DNA of 64,000 nt, from assembly GCA_963693365.1 (NCBI GenBank), contig CAVNZM010000007.1, positions 3,968,001 through 4,032,000 of the forward strand. Direction: 5' to 3'. Origin of the DNA: Amoebidium appalachense (Eukaryota; Ichthyosporea). Below the pieces are notes generated by a model. That model was not told the origin of the DNA. It saw only the letters and a list, made by a program, of their open reading frames with translations, and made no database searches. Every line of letters starts with the position of its first letter. Within the stretch, counting starts at the first letter, position 1. Made by a program: the position numbers and the translations under genes. This document shows, in pieces, positions 1 to 25,517 of this stretch.

Positions 1-56
1 AGAGAGAGAGAGAGATAGGGGGGGGGAGAGAGAGAGAAAGAGAGAAAGAGAGAGCG

Positions 57-89
<33 letters not shown>

Positions 90-103
90 TCGGGGGGGGG
101 GGG

Positions 104-158
<55 letters not shown>

Positions 159-164
159 AGACAC
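1..164. repeat. (GA)n purine microsatellite
   Basis: Almost pure AG/GA dinucleotide repeat with short G-runs, at the very left edge of the window. It has no coding signal. The long mirror-symmetric purine tract is a triplex (H-DNA) prone class of sequence. Confidence 0.95.
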
Positions 165-422
165 ACACACGCGCGCGTGTGCACGTGGCACACATCGTGG
201 TATTTAAACACAAACACAAGCCCCAGCCCCCCCCCCCCCCCCCCCCCCCCCCTCCCCCCACACACACATGCACTCATGTACACACGAGCCATAATAATCA
301 TTGGGAAATCTGACTGTTACCATATATTTGCGGGCTCAGCCAGACCCGAGATCACTCTGGCAGGCTCGAACAAGAACTGCGGTACACATGTGCGTATGAG
401 TCTGCTACACTTTGAGCCTTGT

Positions 423-426
<4 letters not shown>

Positions 427-496
<70 letters not shown>

Positions 497-766
497 CCTT
501 CCCCCCCTCTCTCTGAGACTCTCTCTCTCTCCCTCTCTCTCTCTATTCTCTCTCTCTCTTTCTCTCTCTCTCTCTGAGTCTCTCTCTCTCTTTCTCTCTC
601 TCTCTTCTCTCTTTCTGTGTGTGTGTGTGTCTGTCTCTATTTCCTCCCCTCTCCTTATCCGAGGCTATCTCTCCTCTCACACACACACAGAGACACACAC
701 ACACACACTCTTTCTCTCTCTCTCTCGCTCGTTCTCTCTCCCCCCCCCCCCCCCCTCTCCCCCCGC

Positions 767-819
<53 letters not shown>

Positions 820-826
820 CTCGTAC
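427..826. repeat. (CA)n / (CT)n / poly(C) compound microsatellite
   Basis: A (CA)n block (about 427-456) runs into interrupted (CT)n (about 459-612), a short CA/GA part, two C-runs near 741-776 and a pure (CT)n block near 778-816. Open frames across it encode only Ser-Leu, Thr-His or Arg-Glu dipeptide repeats and are not genes. Confidence 0.95.
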
Positions 827-879
827 GGTGTGTATGTGCGGTGCGCGCAGCGCGTCTGTGTGCGGTTGTGTCACTGCAC

Positions 880-881
<2 letters not shown>

Positions 882-933
<52 letters not shown>

Positions 934-1046
934 TGTACATGGCAATGTTGTGTCTTGTGTGTGTGTGTGTGCGCGCGCGTCTGTGTGCGTTTGTGCAACT
1001 GCACAGGCTGTGTGTTTGCCTGTGCCATGCGTACTACCGTGTGCAG

Positions 1047-1085
<39 letters not shown>

Positions 1086-1094
1086 CACGGTGTG

Positions 1095-1137
<43 letters not shown>

Positions 1138-1176
1138 ATACATGTACATGTTGTGTATACATGTGTGTGTGTGTGC

Positions 1177-1211
<35 letters not shown>

Positions 1212-1266
1212 GTGTGTGTGTGTGTGTGAGTGTCACGTGTGTGTGTGTGTGTTTGTGCGTGTGTGC

Positions 1267-1320
<54 letters not shown>

Positions 1321-1400
1321 GTGTGTGTGTCACGTGTGTGTTTGTGTGTGCGTTCGCGATTGTGGTGTTTACATGGGTGCTTGTGCATGTGTGAGTGAGT
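882..1400. repeat. (GT)n microsatellite array with interruptions
   Basis: About 500 bases of GT repeats interrupted by short unique islands, for example near 934-960, 1000-1050 and 1137-1165. All six frames are open over long distances only because the dinucleotide contains no stop codon. Confidence 0.95.
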
Positions 1401-2349
1401 CACATATATATGCGTGTATAATTGTGTGCGTGCATCTGTGTACATGCATGTGTGTGGCGATTTCTGCTTTTGAAGCCTCACTGTGCACGTTGTGTCCGGA
1501 GTGGCCTATTAAATTGCTTGTGCCGCAAGATGTTGGTGATCATAGAGCCTAGCCAGATAGATTGTGTTACTCACTGTGGAGTGTCTCCTTTAATTAATAT
1601 ATATGTATTTCTCAGGTTGTAGTTGAGTTGAATGAAGAGTGTGCCCTTATCATGATTTACACTTTCACGGTGCGTATTTCGGAAAGAAGGGGGGGAAAGG
1701 GGGAGGAGGGGACGGGGGACGGGGGGAAAGGAGGGAAAAGGCCCCGAGGGGCTGGCCCAGCTGCAGGGCAGAAGGGGGGGAGGGCGGGGGTAATAAGGAG
1801 GGTTTGGGTGTTAAATGAAGGGGATGCATGCCGGTTAACTGTGGTCACTGGTGACTAACACATGTGTTGCTATGTCGGAAGTACACTCTCTTGAAAGAAC
1901 TTGGCAAAGCGACGAGTTAATCAATGGGGCCGCGGCCGGATCCGGCCGCTCATATTTGGCCAGAAAATCGAAAGCCAGGCCCAGATCAAATCATTAGTCG
2001 CCATGTATGACTCATACTCATGCTGTATTGTTTTACGCAGGAAACGATTGGCTGCAAAGAAATCAATAAATAATGTAAATAGCTAAATAAAGCAATGAAA
2101 ATAGATCCTGCAGCCAATCATGCTTGCCTCGATCTAGATCCGGGACCTCGCCGGACATCGGTGGACACGACAGCTGTTTTAGGGTAGGTATCCCATGAAG
2201 TTTGACGTATGCGTCGTTTCGAGTAGTCTATAGTATTATTGAATTTTGCAGAAGAAAAAACTGCTCGTACATACACTGTTCCGGCCGCACTTCTGCAAAG
2301 TCTGCTGGTAAGAATCGTGACACTGACATGTTCTTGGTGACGTAGGCCA
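1401..2349. other. Intergenic sequence, no gene recognised
   Basis: Mixed-composition DNA with a G-rich purine patch at about 1687-1800. Short open frames are present (for example 1628-1858 and 1901-2086), but none shows a recognisable domain or a splice-compatible neighbour. It leads into the promoter at 2350. Confidence 0.6.
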
Positions 2350-2383
2350 TGACGTCACGGCTTTTCCAACAAGACTATATATA
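2350..2383 (+). promoter_or_regulatory. CRE plus TATA core promoter
   Basis: A perfect palindromic cAMP-response element, TGACGTCA, lies at 2350-2357. A canonical TATATATA lies at 2376-2383, 18 bases further on. A start about 25-30 bases downstream would fall near 2405-2412, just ahead of the ATG at 2420. It may drive the short ORF at 2420-2617, the RSBN1-type gene starting at 2954 (making the short ORF a leader ORF), or both. Seen: the two motifs and their spacing. Inferred: promoter function. Confidence 0.55.
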
Positions 2384-2419
2384 GTAACAACCTGGCCCAC
2401 TGCGGGGCACCTTGGCACT

Positions 2420-2617
2420 ATGTTTAGCATGCTCGGCAACAGCTGGTCTTATCAGCTTCCACGTGAGGAATGTGCCAAGGGATTCGTTGACTGGTTGCTG
2501 GCCGCACCACCTAAAATCACAAAACTTTCGGCCGATCATATGATTGCCCTCAGAAACAAAAAGCTTGGTGGTTTTATACTTGGAAGAAGCCGTTGTTTTG
2601 TAGAGTATAGATTCTGA
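2420..2617 (+). CDS. Short ORF of 65 residues, possible upstream ORF
   Basis: An ATG lies about 37 bases after a TATATATA box and opens a 65-codon frame with mixed, protein-like composition (MFSMLGNSW..., ending ...FVEYRF). It is not a microsatellite translation. No family is recognised. It may be a small single-exon gene, or an upstream ORF in the 5' leader of the RSBN1-type gene whose ATG is at 2954. There is no convincing polyadenylation signal right after it, which favours the leader explanation. Confidence that it is translated is low. Confidence 0.25.
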   Translation: MFSMLGNSWSYQLPREECAKGFVDWLLAAPPKITKLSADHMIALRNKKLGGFILGRSRCFVEYRF

Positions 2618-2953
2618 TTGATGCTTTTACTGTGATGTTAAAGATACCCGGCAAGACTATGGGAGAGTAGTATCTGAACGTTCAGTTTATATAGTCACGG
2701 TGTTGAGATCTCCCGCGGCGGGGCAGAACTGGGACTTAGTCATTAGAAAAACTCTTTACCAGGTTTCATGGTGCAAGAGCTTTATTGCTAGTTCTTCTGT
2801 TTGCGCTTATCAGTGTTTAATGAGATTACACGCTATATAGTTTATGCCACTTCACTGTACTACTACTGATGTTTTCACAAAGTTAGGGCCTAATTACCCA
2901 ATCTCCAAAAACAATTCGTTTCTACATTGAGTGAGTCTGAAGAATAAATCACC
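2618..2953 (+). other. Probable 5' leader of the RSBN1-type gene
   Basis: AT-rich sequence without repeats or long frames, immediately upstream of the ATG at 2954. It would be 5' untranslated sequence if transcription starts at the TATA box at 2376-2383. Confidence 0.35.
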
Positions 2954-17696
<14,743 letters not shown>

Positions 17697-17844
17697 TTTT
17701 AAATTTATCAGGTGGTTGCAATTGGTTGCGTAGTATACGCGAAAACAGGAAAATGGTTTGTGTGGATGGGAAGCCCTTTTAAGGAGGTCTGGGGGGGGGG
17801 GGGGGAGGGGGGGGGGGGGGAGGGGAGGGGGGGGGGGGGGGGGA

Positions 17845-17879
<35 letters not shown>

Positions 17880-18274
17880 GTTGCACGAGGTATTGGTACG
17901 CACGCGAACACGCAACCACATCTGCACTCGTGCACATGCTCGTGTGTTTGTGTGTTCGTGTAGGTGTGTGTGCTTTTCTTGTGGGTGTGGGTGTGTGTGT
18001 CTGTGTCTGTGACGGTGAGAGAGTGCGGGATGTTAGTGAAAGTGGACGGTTGGTTCCTAAATGGAACCACTTGCGAAGAATGTTGCACGCTTTAATGTGC
18101 TGCATGAATGTGTGGATAACCTGAAATTACCAATGATGAATGTATATCACAGCAAATAGGTAGATATTGCTCGTAGATATCGCTCCTGAATGGTTTTGTC
18201 GGCAGATAATTTAAGCCATTGGATAATTTTTTTTTTCTGTTTGTGCGGACAATGAATGATGATTTAAGTGAATT

Positions 18275-18280
18275 AATAAA
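18275..18280 (+). terminator. Poly(A) signal AATAAA for the RSBN1-type gene
   Basis: The first clear AATAAA downstream of the stop at 17696, about 580 bases into AT-richer DNA. The intervening sequence would be a 3' UTR containing a poly(G) stretch (about 17790-17879). Confidence 0.45.
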
Positions 18281-18678
18281 AGTTGTCGCAAGTTGTTAAC
18301 GGTCCTGCACATTTGTTTGCCCTCTATTTTTTTTAACCTCTCTAAGCCAGAAAGCGAATACGCAGGTACTGGTTATCTGCTCTACGTTCCGCTGTATGAT
18401 GCTTTACTTCGCATATCTGCGCTGAGGTGTTAATTAATACATTGCAAATATATCCACGCAAGCATATCCACGTTTGGATACATGAATATATCCAACATAC
18501 CGAGATAACTACACCAGGTGTGTTTCTGTTGAGTACAATAGAGTATGAACTAGCCACCAATAAAAATTAGATAAAGTGAATATCGTGAACGCTTCTGCGT
18601 TTCCAAGTGCAAATGTTAATCTCGGTGTGCCTTCCCAGCGTAGAGTATGCCAACACATCCCCCCCCCCCCTCCCTCCC

Positions 18679-18759
<81 letters not shown>

Positions 18760-18857
18760 ACACGCGTGTGCGCCCCATTTGAAGCCCTCTCGCCCGGCCC
18801 AGCGATCCACCCTTCTCCAAGACACCCCTCTATCGCAAAGTACATCAAAAACGTTTC

Positions 18858-18902
<45 letters not shown>

Positions 18903-19517
18903 CTTCTCCCCGGCGATCCCCGCAGCCCCCTCTGCACCCCCCCCCCCCCCCCCCCTCCCTTCCCCGGGGCCCCTCCTCCTCCTCGCAAACTCCTTTTTGA
19001 GGACCCATTCACCCACCCACATACATGTACACGGCAATATATCCGCCACCACCCACGAGCTCAACACACGCTGAGACACCATGTGACACACATATGTACA
19101 CAATACACACCAAGATAAAAACACGTTAACATCAGCAAGCAAGAAAAGGGCAACCCACTCGCACGCGCGTGCACACGCACAAATGCACACACACACAAGC
19201 ACGCACACACGTGCACGCACGCGCGCCCACACACACACACACACACACACATGTACAGACACACGCACACATATACACACACTCGCAACACACGCTCACA
19301 TGGGAGCAATGCCTTGAGAGGATCTGGCCTAATATTAGGTGGGCAGGTGTACTATGTACATGTACAAGTTCTGCCAGGCCGCGCTGGAAAACACATATTG
19401 CCAACTTCTTCTTCACCGTACTAATTTGTCAGAATAGCACAGAGTAGAACTTTAAGAGGTCGGGCCGCAAGAGGATCATCAGCGGAATCATCATATGTAC
19501 TTGTGAATCATTGGGTT
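18281..19517. other. Intergenic stretch with C-runs and (CA)n
   Basis: AT-rich to about 18650, then poly(C) (18660-18715), (CA)n (18716-18755), a second C-run (18860-18900) and CA-rich DNA to 19290. No gene is recognised in it. Confidence 0.7.
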
Positions 19518-19523
19518 TTTATT
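19518..19523 (-). terminator. Poly(A) signal for the left DM9 gene
   Basis: TTTATT on the + strand (AATAAA on the - strand), about 310 bases downstream of the stop codon at 19831. Confidence 0.5.
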
Positions 19524-19830
19524 ATTGATTACTACTGGATCTCAGCCTGAACACTCCAAACTTCAGGACAAAATAAGATCTACTAGAATTTAAAAAAAGG
19601 TGTAGGCTATTCATTGCTCCTGTCCCTGAAGCTGCTGTAGTTGCTCATAGATAGTAGCAGACACTGATATCTGATATTTGCACACTACTAGGTACGTACT
19701 GAAACACTAGTAGACAACGAAATTTACACAGCGAAATACAGCATGTTTAGTTATTGAAACGGGTTAACAGCACACCACCATCAAACACAGTGACCATGGC
19801 GGGACACATTACTAGTATTACTGTAGCGGT

Positions 19831-20511
19831 CTACACAAACCACTGGAAGGCGGTGCTGTAGTACGTTCCGCCGTGGTAGTTGTAGTGGCACACCTCGCCA
19901 TCGCCCAGCACATAGCCCGGCAGCTGGCCCCACGGTGTCTGGCACACGGCCAGGTAGTTTGTCAGCCCAGACACGCCGTTGTACGTCCACACGGCCCCGT
20001 ATGGCGGCGAGGACACTCCCTTGGCGTCAGCCACGAGCTGAGGGTAATAGCCGTTCATGCCGACGACGTAGCAGCCGCCCCTGTTTTTGCCCATGGGCAC
20101 CGAGTGCTCCTGGCCGTTGAACACATAGTAGCACTGCTTGTTGCCCGAGTTGACCTTGCACGGCACCAGGCCGTGCTCCCTCGTCTGTGCGATGCCGACG
20201 TAGAGCACGATGTTCTTGTTTGCGTTCCTCTGAGTGGTCCAGAGCAGGACATTGTCTCGTGGCGGGTCGACCACGTCACAGCGCAGCCCAATGCGCCCAT
20301 CCAAGGTGCTTGCCGCGATGCTTCGGCCGCTCCTCTCCAGCGCACCCTCCTCTCTGTGCTCTAATTTGGCGGCAGACACTGTGTCTTTCAGCAGTGCCTC
20401 AGCCCTTCCCTCGGCGTTGATATCGGCCGTGGGTGGGACGACGGCAGCACTGGTGCAGCCCACAGCACACGAGGCCAGCAAGGCAGCAACAGCGGATGTG
20501 AAGGACGGCAT
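19831..20511 (-). CDS. Secreted DM9-repeat (DUF3421) lectin-like protein, copy 1
   Basis: Single exon, 226 aa. The start is placed at 20511 (MPSFTS...) and not at the upstream in-frame ATG at 20649. A TATA-like box (20654-20663) lies directly beside that upstream ATG, and copy 2 begins at the same MPSFTS. Residues 1-24 form a hydrophobic signal peptide ending in Ala-Ala, followed by a short acidic/basic spacer. The rest carries DM9-type motifs: DNVLLWTTQRN, YVGIAQTREHGLVPCKV, CYYVFNGQEHSV, and a C-terminal FQWFV. In molluscs and fish, DM9-containing proteins act as carbohydrate- or pathogen-binding factors. Here extracellular recognition is inferred, not shown. There are eleven substitutions against copy 2 over 226 residues. 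Confidence 0.88.
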   Translation of the reverse strand: MPSFTSAVAALLASCAVGCTSAAVVPPTADINAEGRAEALLKDTVSAAKLEHREEGALERSGRSIAASTLDGRIGLRCDVVDPPRDNVLLWTTQRNANKNIVLYVGIAQTREHGLVPCKVNSGNKQCYYVFNGQEHSVPMGKNRGGCYVVGMNGYYPQLVADAKGVSSPPYGAVWTYNGVSGLTNYLAVCQTPWGQLPGYVLGDGEVCHYNYHGGTYYSTAFQWFV

Positions 20512-21287
20512 GGCCCGGTGATAGTGGTGGTGCTGCAACAGGTGTTTGGTGGAGTGTGAGTGCTCAGGGTAGAAAGTTGCTGTGCTATAGAAAGCTCCTT
20601 TGTGTCTATAATAGTAGCTGTGGTCTGATGCTTGCACTGTGGGATCCATGACTGCCTTTTATCTTGCGCCATGGTGTTGGGTGGCAAAGCTAGGTCAGGG
20701 TGACAATCGTTAACACTTTTGTGGAATGTGTCAACAGATAACCATTAGAATGCAAGCGACCTGATTGGCTAACAATGCAGTGGTTCCATTTCATTGGATT
20801 GCTAGAATGGAATGCAATCCGAAGAGACAGATCTTGATGACGACATCTATGGGGACCGCCCCCTCCGGGACTTCCCCCTTCAATATCATATACATGTGAC
20901 TGCATTCTTACAAATTAGATAGCTATACATGTGTATGCGTTGTAGTAAACGATAACCTTCTGTTTAAATATATGTATATAATTGTATTTTTTTATAATGG
21001 TTCATGAGCCATATTATTAATGTTTTGACCCAATCGCCAATCTTTGGTGGAATCTGATGACATTCCACAAATCTAGATCTTGTCGACGAGGTCCAAGGTT
21101 TCATCATCCAAGCTTACAGTACTAGTAGGCAGCCAGCGAACCCACGCGGCATCAGACAACAGCAACAACACTACACACAAGACAGGATCTTTTCTCTTTT
21201 CCCCTTATAGGTAATCTGCAAGAAACCGGCTTCTACGCTGACCACTCCACTTTAAATTTCACCTGTTCCAGCACCACCACTATCACC
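20512..21287. promoter_or_regulatory. Shared divergent intergenic region of the DM9 pair
   Basis: 776 bases between the two divergent start codons. On the - strand there is a TATA-like GATAAAAGGC (20654-20663) and two ATTGG words on + (CCAAT on -, near 20764 and 20794). The two leaders are homologous only for about 30 bases next to the ATGs (CACCTGTT.CAGCACC...). Beyond that the flanks are unrelated, so copy 2 must use different upstream sequence. TTATAG at about 21206-21211 could be a leader-intron acceptor or a weak TATA. Confidence 0.5.
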
Positions 21288-21968
21288 ATGCCGTCCTTCA
21301 CTTCCGCCGTTGTTGCCCTGTTGGCTTGGTGTGCTGTGGGCTGCACCAGTGCTGCCGTCGTCCCACCCACGGCCGATATCCACGCTGAGGGAAGGGCTGA
21401 GGCACTGCTGAAAGACACAGTGTCTGCCGCCGAACTAGAACGTGGAGGGGAGGGCGCGCTGGAGAGGAGCGGCCGAAGCATCGCCGCAAGCACCTTGGAT
21501 GGGCGCATTGGGCTGCGCTGTGACGTGGTCGACCCGCCACGAGACAACGTCCTGCTCTGGACCACGCAGAGGAACGCAAACAAGAACATCGTGCTCTACG
21601 TCGGCATCGCACAGACGAGGGAGCACGGCCTGGTGCCGTGCAAGGTCAACTCGGGCAACAAGCAGTGCTACTATGTGTTCGACGGCCAGGAGCACTCGGT
21701 GTCCATGGGCAAAAACAGGGGCGGCTGCTACGTCGTCGGCATGAACGGCTATTACCCTCAGCTCGTGGCTGACGCCAAGGGGGTGTCTTTGCCGCCATAC
21801 GGGGCCGTGTGGACGTACAACGGCGTGTCTGGGTTGACCAACTACCTGGCCGTGTGCCAGACTCCGTGGGGCCACCTGCCCGGCTATGTGCTGGGCGATG
21901 GCGAGGTGTGCCACTACAACTACCACGGCGGAACCTACTACAGCACTGCATTCCAGTGGTTTGTGTAG
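21288..21968 (+). CDS. Secreted DM9-repeat (DUF3421) lectin-like protein, copy 2
   Basis: Single exon, 226 aa, 215 residues identical to copy 1 on the opposite strand. It has the same signal peptide layout with Trp in place of Ser in the hydrophobic core, and the same DM9 motifs: YVGIAQTREHGLVPCKV, CYYVFDGQEHSV, PQLVADAKGV. Four of the eleven differences cluster in the spacer after the signal peptide (K/E, H/R, R/G, E/G). The repeat half is nearly invariant, as expected if the lectin fold is constrained or kept alike by gene conversion. A frame on the opposite strand is a shadow. Confidence 0.88.
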   Translation: MPSFTSAVVALLAWCAVGCTSAAVVPPTADIHAEGRAEALLKDTVSAAELERGGEGALERSGRSIAASTLDGRIGLRCDVVDPPRDNVLLWTTQRNANKNIVLYVGIAQTREHGLVPCKVNSGNKQCYYVFDGQEHSVSMGKNRGGCYVVGMNGYYPQLVADAKGVSLPPYGAVWTYNGVSGLTNYLAVCQTPWGHLPGYVLGDGEVCHYNYHGGTYYSTAFQWFV

Positions 21969-22067
21969 AACACAGTGGCCCACCATGATGGCCACCGTTG
22001 GTGTTGGTGTGCTGTTTGCTCGTTTCACAGCGACATTTAATTTTGTACCTGAATGCTTCCGTCTAAG

Positions 22068-22073
22068 AATAAA
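22068..22073 (+). terminator. Poly(A) signal AATAAA for DM9 copy 2
   Basis: AATAAA about 100 bases after the stop codon at 21968, giving a short 3' UTR. Confidence 0.75.
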
Positions 22074-22949
22074 AAGTCACATGTACAACCTGAAGCCTAT
22101 TTAATAGCTCCTTGAGGTTCTAATATTAATTTGGTAAACTTTCTGGCGGCCACAATCCGTATATACTATCACTTGAATTATGTACAAACAATAGCCATGG
22201 ATATGGCTAATTTTGTATGGTTGCTGACATGATTTGTATGTGAATTCTAAGAGCTGGTGGTTGACAATAAATGCGACTCGGTCGCAGGGCCCTGAATCAT
22301 TTTCAGTCTCGACCAAATGATGCACAGAGATCTGTACCTATGCATATATGTACCCAGCGTGCATGGGCTCAGGCGGCATGTGTGTTTTCTTTCTTCCTTC
22401 CTTCCAAGTTATTCAATGGCGTTAACGGCATTAATTAAGCTTCTTCTTCTTCTTCTTTTTTTTTTAAGAAAGTCCCTATTCTTTTTCTTCGAATTCTTCT
22501 TCTTCCTTCCCCTCTCCCCCCCCTCCCCCCTTTCCCCCCCTCCCCCTTTTCCTTCTTCTTCTTCTTCTTTTTTTTTCCCGTGTGTGTGGGCGTGGAGCCA
22601 TGAACCCCGGGAAGCGCGCGCGTGCGGCGGGGGGGGGGGGGGGGGGGGGGGGGGGAGGGGGGGGGGGGGGGGGGGGGGCTGCTGTATCCGCACCGGGCCA
22701 GAGGTGAAGAGTATAGTAGTATCCATTGAATGCCAGGCTACTTCACTGACCAATGGGTTGGATTGGTGGGGCCAGTTGGTTCCTCCGAGCTCGAGCAATT
22801 CCAAGTGTAGGTGCTGGTGGTGGTGGTGGCCCAGGTGTGTGGGTGGGTGGGTGGTTCTATTTGGGTGTGTGTGACCAGGTGGTGGTGGTGAGGTTGGTGG
22901 GTTTTTCCTTTTTATTTATTTATTATTTTTGTTTTTTTTTTTGGATGGG

Positions 22950-22987
<38 letters not shown>

Positions 22988-23528
22988 GGGGGGGGGGGGG
23001 AGGCAGGCATTCACATTACAAAGCCTTACTCTGGGCATATGGTAAGCGTTTAGAAGCTTTGAGCAAAGAACTCAGAGCAGCAATTAACAGGTGAATGGAA
23101 CTACCAATTTATGCAAGTGAACTTCGAGTCAGAACTGTTGGGGGCGGGGAAATGATTTTGAAGGTTGAGGGGTGCCCAGGCTCAGAATAAGTAGGATCCT
23201 AAGTAAACGTGGGTGTGTTTTTGTATGAGTGTAAGGGGGATTTGGGGGAGGGAAAGAGGGGGGGAGGGGGGGGGGGGGGGGGGGGGGGGGACGGGGGAGG
23301 GCTTCTGTCTGTTTTTTTTTTTTTTTTTCCCGGGGGGGGAGGGGAGGGGAAAGAGGGGGGCGCCGGCCGGGGGGGGGGGGGGGGGGGGGGGGGGAATAAA
23401 CACGTGGGGGATGAGAACACTGTCTAGAACGGAGCTCGACAAAAATTCATCGAGGTAGGTGCAGAACAATAATAACGTAGATAGTCCTTTTGTGGTTTGG
23501 TATACTTGCTTTGACATGCAACCCACAG
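22074..23528. other. Intergenic/unassigned, with G-runs and pyrimidine tracts
   Basis: Contains TTC/CTT tracts (22440-22575), poly(G) runs (22629-22678, 22951-23001, 23268-23290, 23371-23394) and a T-run followed by G-run (23312-23340). The short segments 22719-22809 and 23005-23092 end in plausible donors, but no protein family could be recognised. Confidence 0.6.
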
Positions 23529-23601
23529 CATGCAGAAGTTGCCCAACTGGAACATATACGGGAATACCGTCTGAGTGGAGACCAAGATACTGTGTGCACA
23601 G
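23529..23601 (+). CDS. Possible exon of a cysteine-rich extracellular protein
   Basis: Bounded by CCCACAG and GTTGTT, with a frame reading C-R-S-C-PTGTYTG followed by another Cys, reminiscent of GCC2/GCC3 or TNFR-type Cys-rich modules. A second Cys-rich candidate lies 0.85 kb downstream. The donor is followed by poly(C) like many confirmed introns in this window. No complete gene could be assembled. Confidence 0.22.
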
Positions 23602-23606
23602 GTTGT

Positions 23607-23642
<36 letters not shown>

Positions 23643-23719
23643 ACCTCTCAACCCCACACCACCACCGCCACCGCCAACATCACCACTCACTCACTCACCC
23701 ACCCAACCACCTAATTGGC

Positions 23720-24010
<291 letters not shown>

Positions 24011-24450
24011 ACACACACACCTCACAGATACAAACAGACACATGCACACATAAGTCTCCTACACACGCGCGCTCACACGAACACATACATTCTTTTCCCC
24101 CTCCTCCGTCCCGAAATGCAGACCTCATCAACACTTAGATCCTGGTCTGTGCAGCGATCCACAAATGGTGCCTGTTAACATCCCCCCCCCCCCCCCCCCC
24201 CCTTCCACCGCCCCCCGCCCCCACCCCTACCACCCCTTCTCCCACTTTTCATGCCCGACTGTTCAAGACAAATCCTAATAGTCTATATAGTTCCTTGTTC
24301 TTCAATCCATCATGGTCAACCCAAGAAAAATGGAAGCCGGGCGCGACATGACCCCATTCGCACCCGTACACAACTACTATTGCGCAAGTATTGAAAGCAA
24401 AGTTCGATGAAGTGTGTTGCGAATACTGAAAACGGGTGCCTTGGGTGCAG

Positions 24451-24560
24451 CCTGTCCAGGTGCCGATGGGTGTGTCGGTAACACCGTCACGTGCAACACA
24501 TTGGATGGGTCAAACACGACATGTAGGGAGTGCCAGTCGACATATTACTGTCACCTTCCA
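24451..24560 (+). CDS. Possible second exon of a cysteine-rich protein
   Basis: After a GGTGCAG acceptor the frame reads C-PGADG-C-VGNTVT-C-NTLDGSNTT-C-RE-C-QSTYY-C: six Cys in about 34 residues, with two N-glycosylation sequons (NTT-type spacing). This looks like an EGF/TNFR-like extracellular module. It is followed by GC-rich palindromic sequence (24569-24590), so it could be a pseudogene fragment cut by an insertion. Confidence 0.22.
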
Positions 24561-24568
24561 CGTGCACC

Positions 24569-24590
24569 GGCGCCCGCTGCAGCGGGCGCC
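24569..24590. repeat. 22-bp perfect GC palindrome
   Basis: Self-complementary sequence centred on CTGCAG with arms GGCGCCCG. A related hairpin, CGCCCGC-TGC-GCGGGCG, lies at 24757-24773. Confidence 0.9.
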
Positions 24591-24756
24591 CAGGCCCACC
24601 CGAGAGAGTTCCCTAAAAAAAATTTAAACCCCCAGAAAAATAATTTAAACCCCCCTTTCTAGAGGCTAGATTTCAGACACAAGCTGTCAGACCCCCAGTT
24701 TGCAGTTTCTTTTCCCTGACCTAGCGTGACTGACCAAATGCTGCAGCTTCAGTTGA

Positions 24757-24773
24757 CGCCCGCTGCGCGGGCG
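24757..24773. repeat. GC-rich hairpin related to the 24569 palindrome
   Basis: Seven-base perfect arms with a TGC loop, followed by GCACAGACCTACTTG. The pair of similar GC hairpins about 185 bases apart could mark the ends of a small non-autonomous element. Confidence 0.7.
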
Positions 24774-25107
24774 CACAGACCTACTTGTACAACAACACAT
24801 AATTCCAGAACGGCGGCCGTGACAGTGTGCACTGAATAGATAATTGTAAACATGGATCCATGTCACCAAAACAGCATGAAGCAGCAATGCTAGATGCTAT
24901 TCTGACGGGAATACATTTTTAGACTTGGTGGTTTTTATCAGAGCGTGAATAAGGTGTGAAAGCAGGTGAACAGACACGAATGCGGAAAACGAACCGCTTC
25001 AAGTTAGCATGAGGAAGTGGGTTCAAGGCCTCTGTTTCAGTAGTTCTGTGGACGCGCATCAGGTGGACCTAACCCCATCTAGGTCACAAATATTGAGAAA
25101 TAAAGTT

Positions 25108-25128
25108 TAGCAAGTCATCCCCCCCCCC

Positions 25129-25159
<31 letters not shown>

Positions 25160-25175
25160 ACAAACACACAAACAC

Positions 25176-25212
<37 letters not shown>

Positions 25213-25255
25213 AAAGGAAAAGAAAAAAAAAAAAGAAAAGAAAAAAGAAAAGGAA
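25108..25255. repeat. Poly(C), (CA)n, poly(A) compound tract
   Basis: A C-run (about 25118-25145) runs into short CA repeats and then an A-run of over 30 bases followed by A/G-rich sequence. Confidence 0.95.
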
Positions 25256-25403
25256 AAGATCAGAAGTGTTTCGTCAAAGACGTCGACGGTGGTTGGGACA
25301 AGATTTGAAGTACTGAGATTTGGTCGTAAAAACAAAGCGTACATAATCGCTCAGACAGTTTTGATCATGATGGCCACCACCACCAAGTGCACCACCACCA
25401 GGC

Positions 25404-25477
25404 CACAAAAAAAAAAAAAAAAAAAAAAAAGCAAAAAAAAGCAAAAAAAAGAAAAGATAAGGCAAGAAAAGAAGAGA

Positions 25478-25517
<40 letters not shown>

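Noticed and set aside
1-164. Telomeric or subtelomeric repeat at the left edge
   Set aside because: The unit is GA, not TTAGGG or a known variant, and similar arrays occur throughout the window.
177-1552. Long open frames of 200-350 codons rich in Ser-Leu, Cys-Val and Thr-His
   Set aside because: They are translations of (CT)n, (GT)n and (CA)n arrays, open in several frames and on both strands.
19873-20364. 163-codon + strand frame antisense to the left DM9 gene
   Set aside because: It is a shadow of the GC-rich DM9 coding sequence; an equivalent shadow exists opposite copy 2.
20512-20649. N-terminal extension of the left DM9 protein from the ATG at 20649
   Set aside because: That ATG sits beside the TATA-like box, the extension has no counterpart in copy 2, and it would mask the signal peptide.
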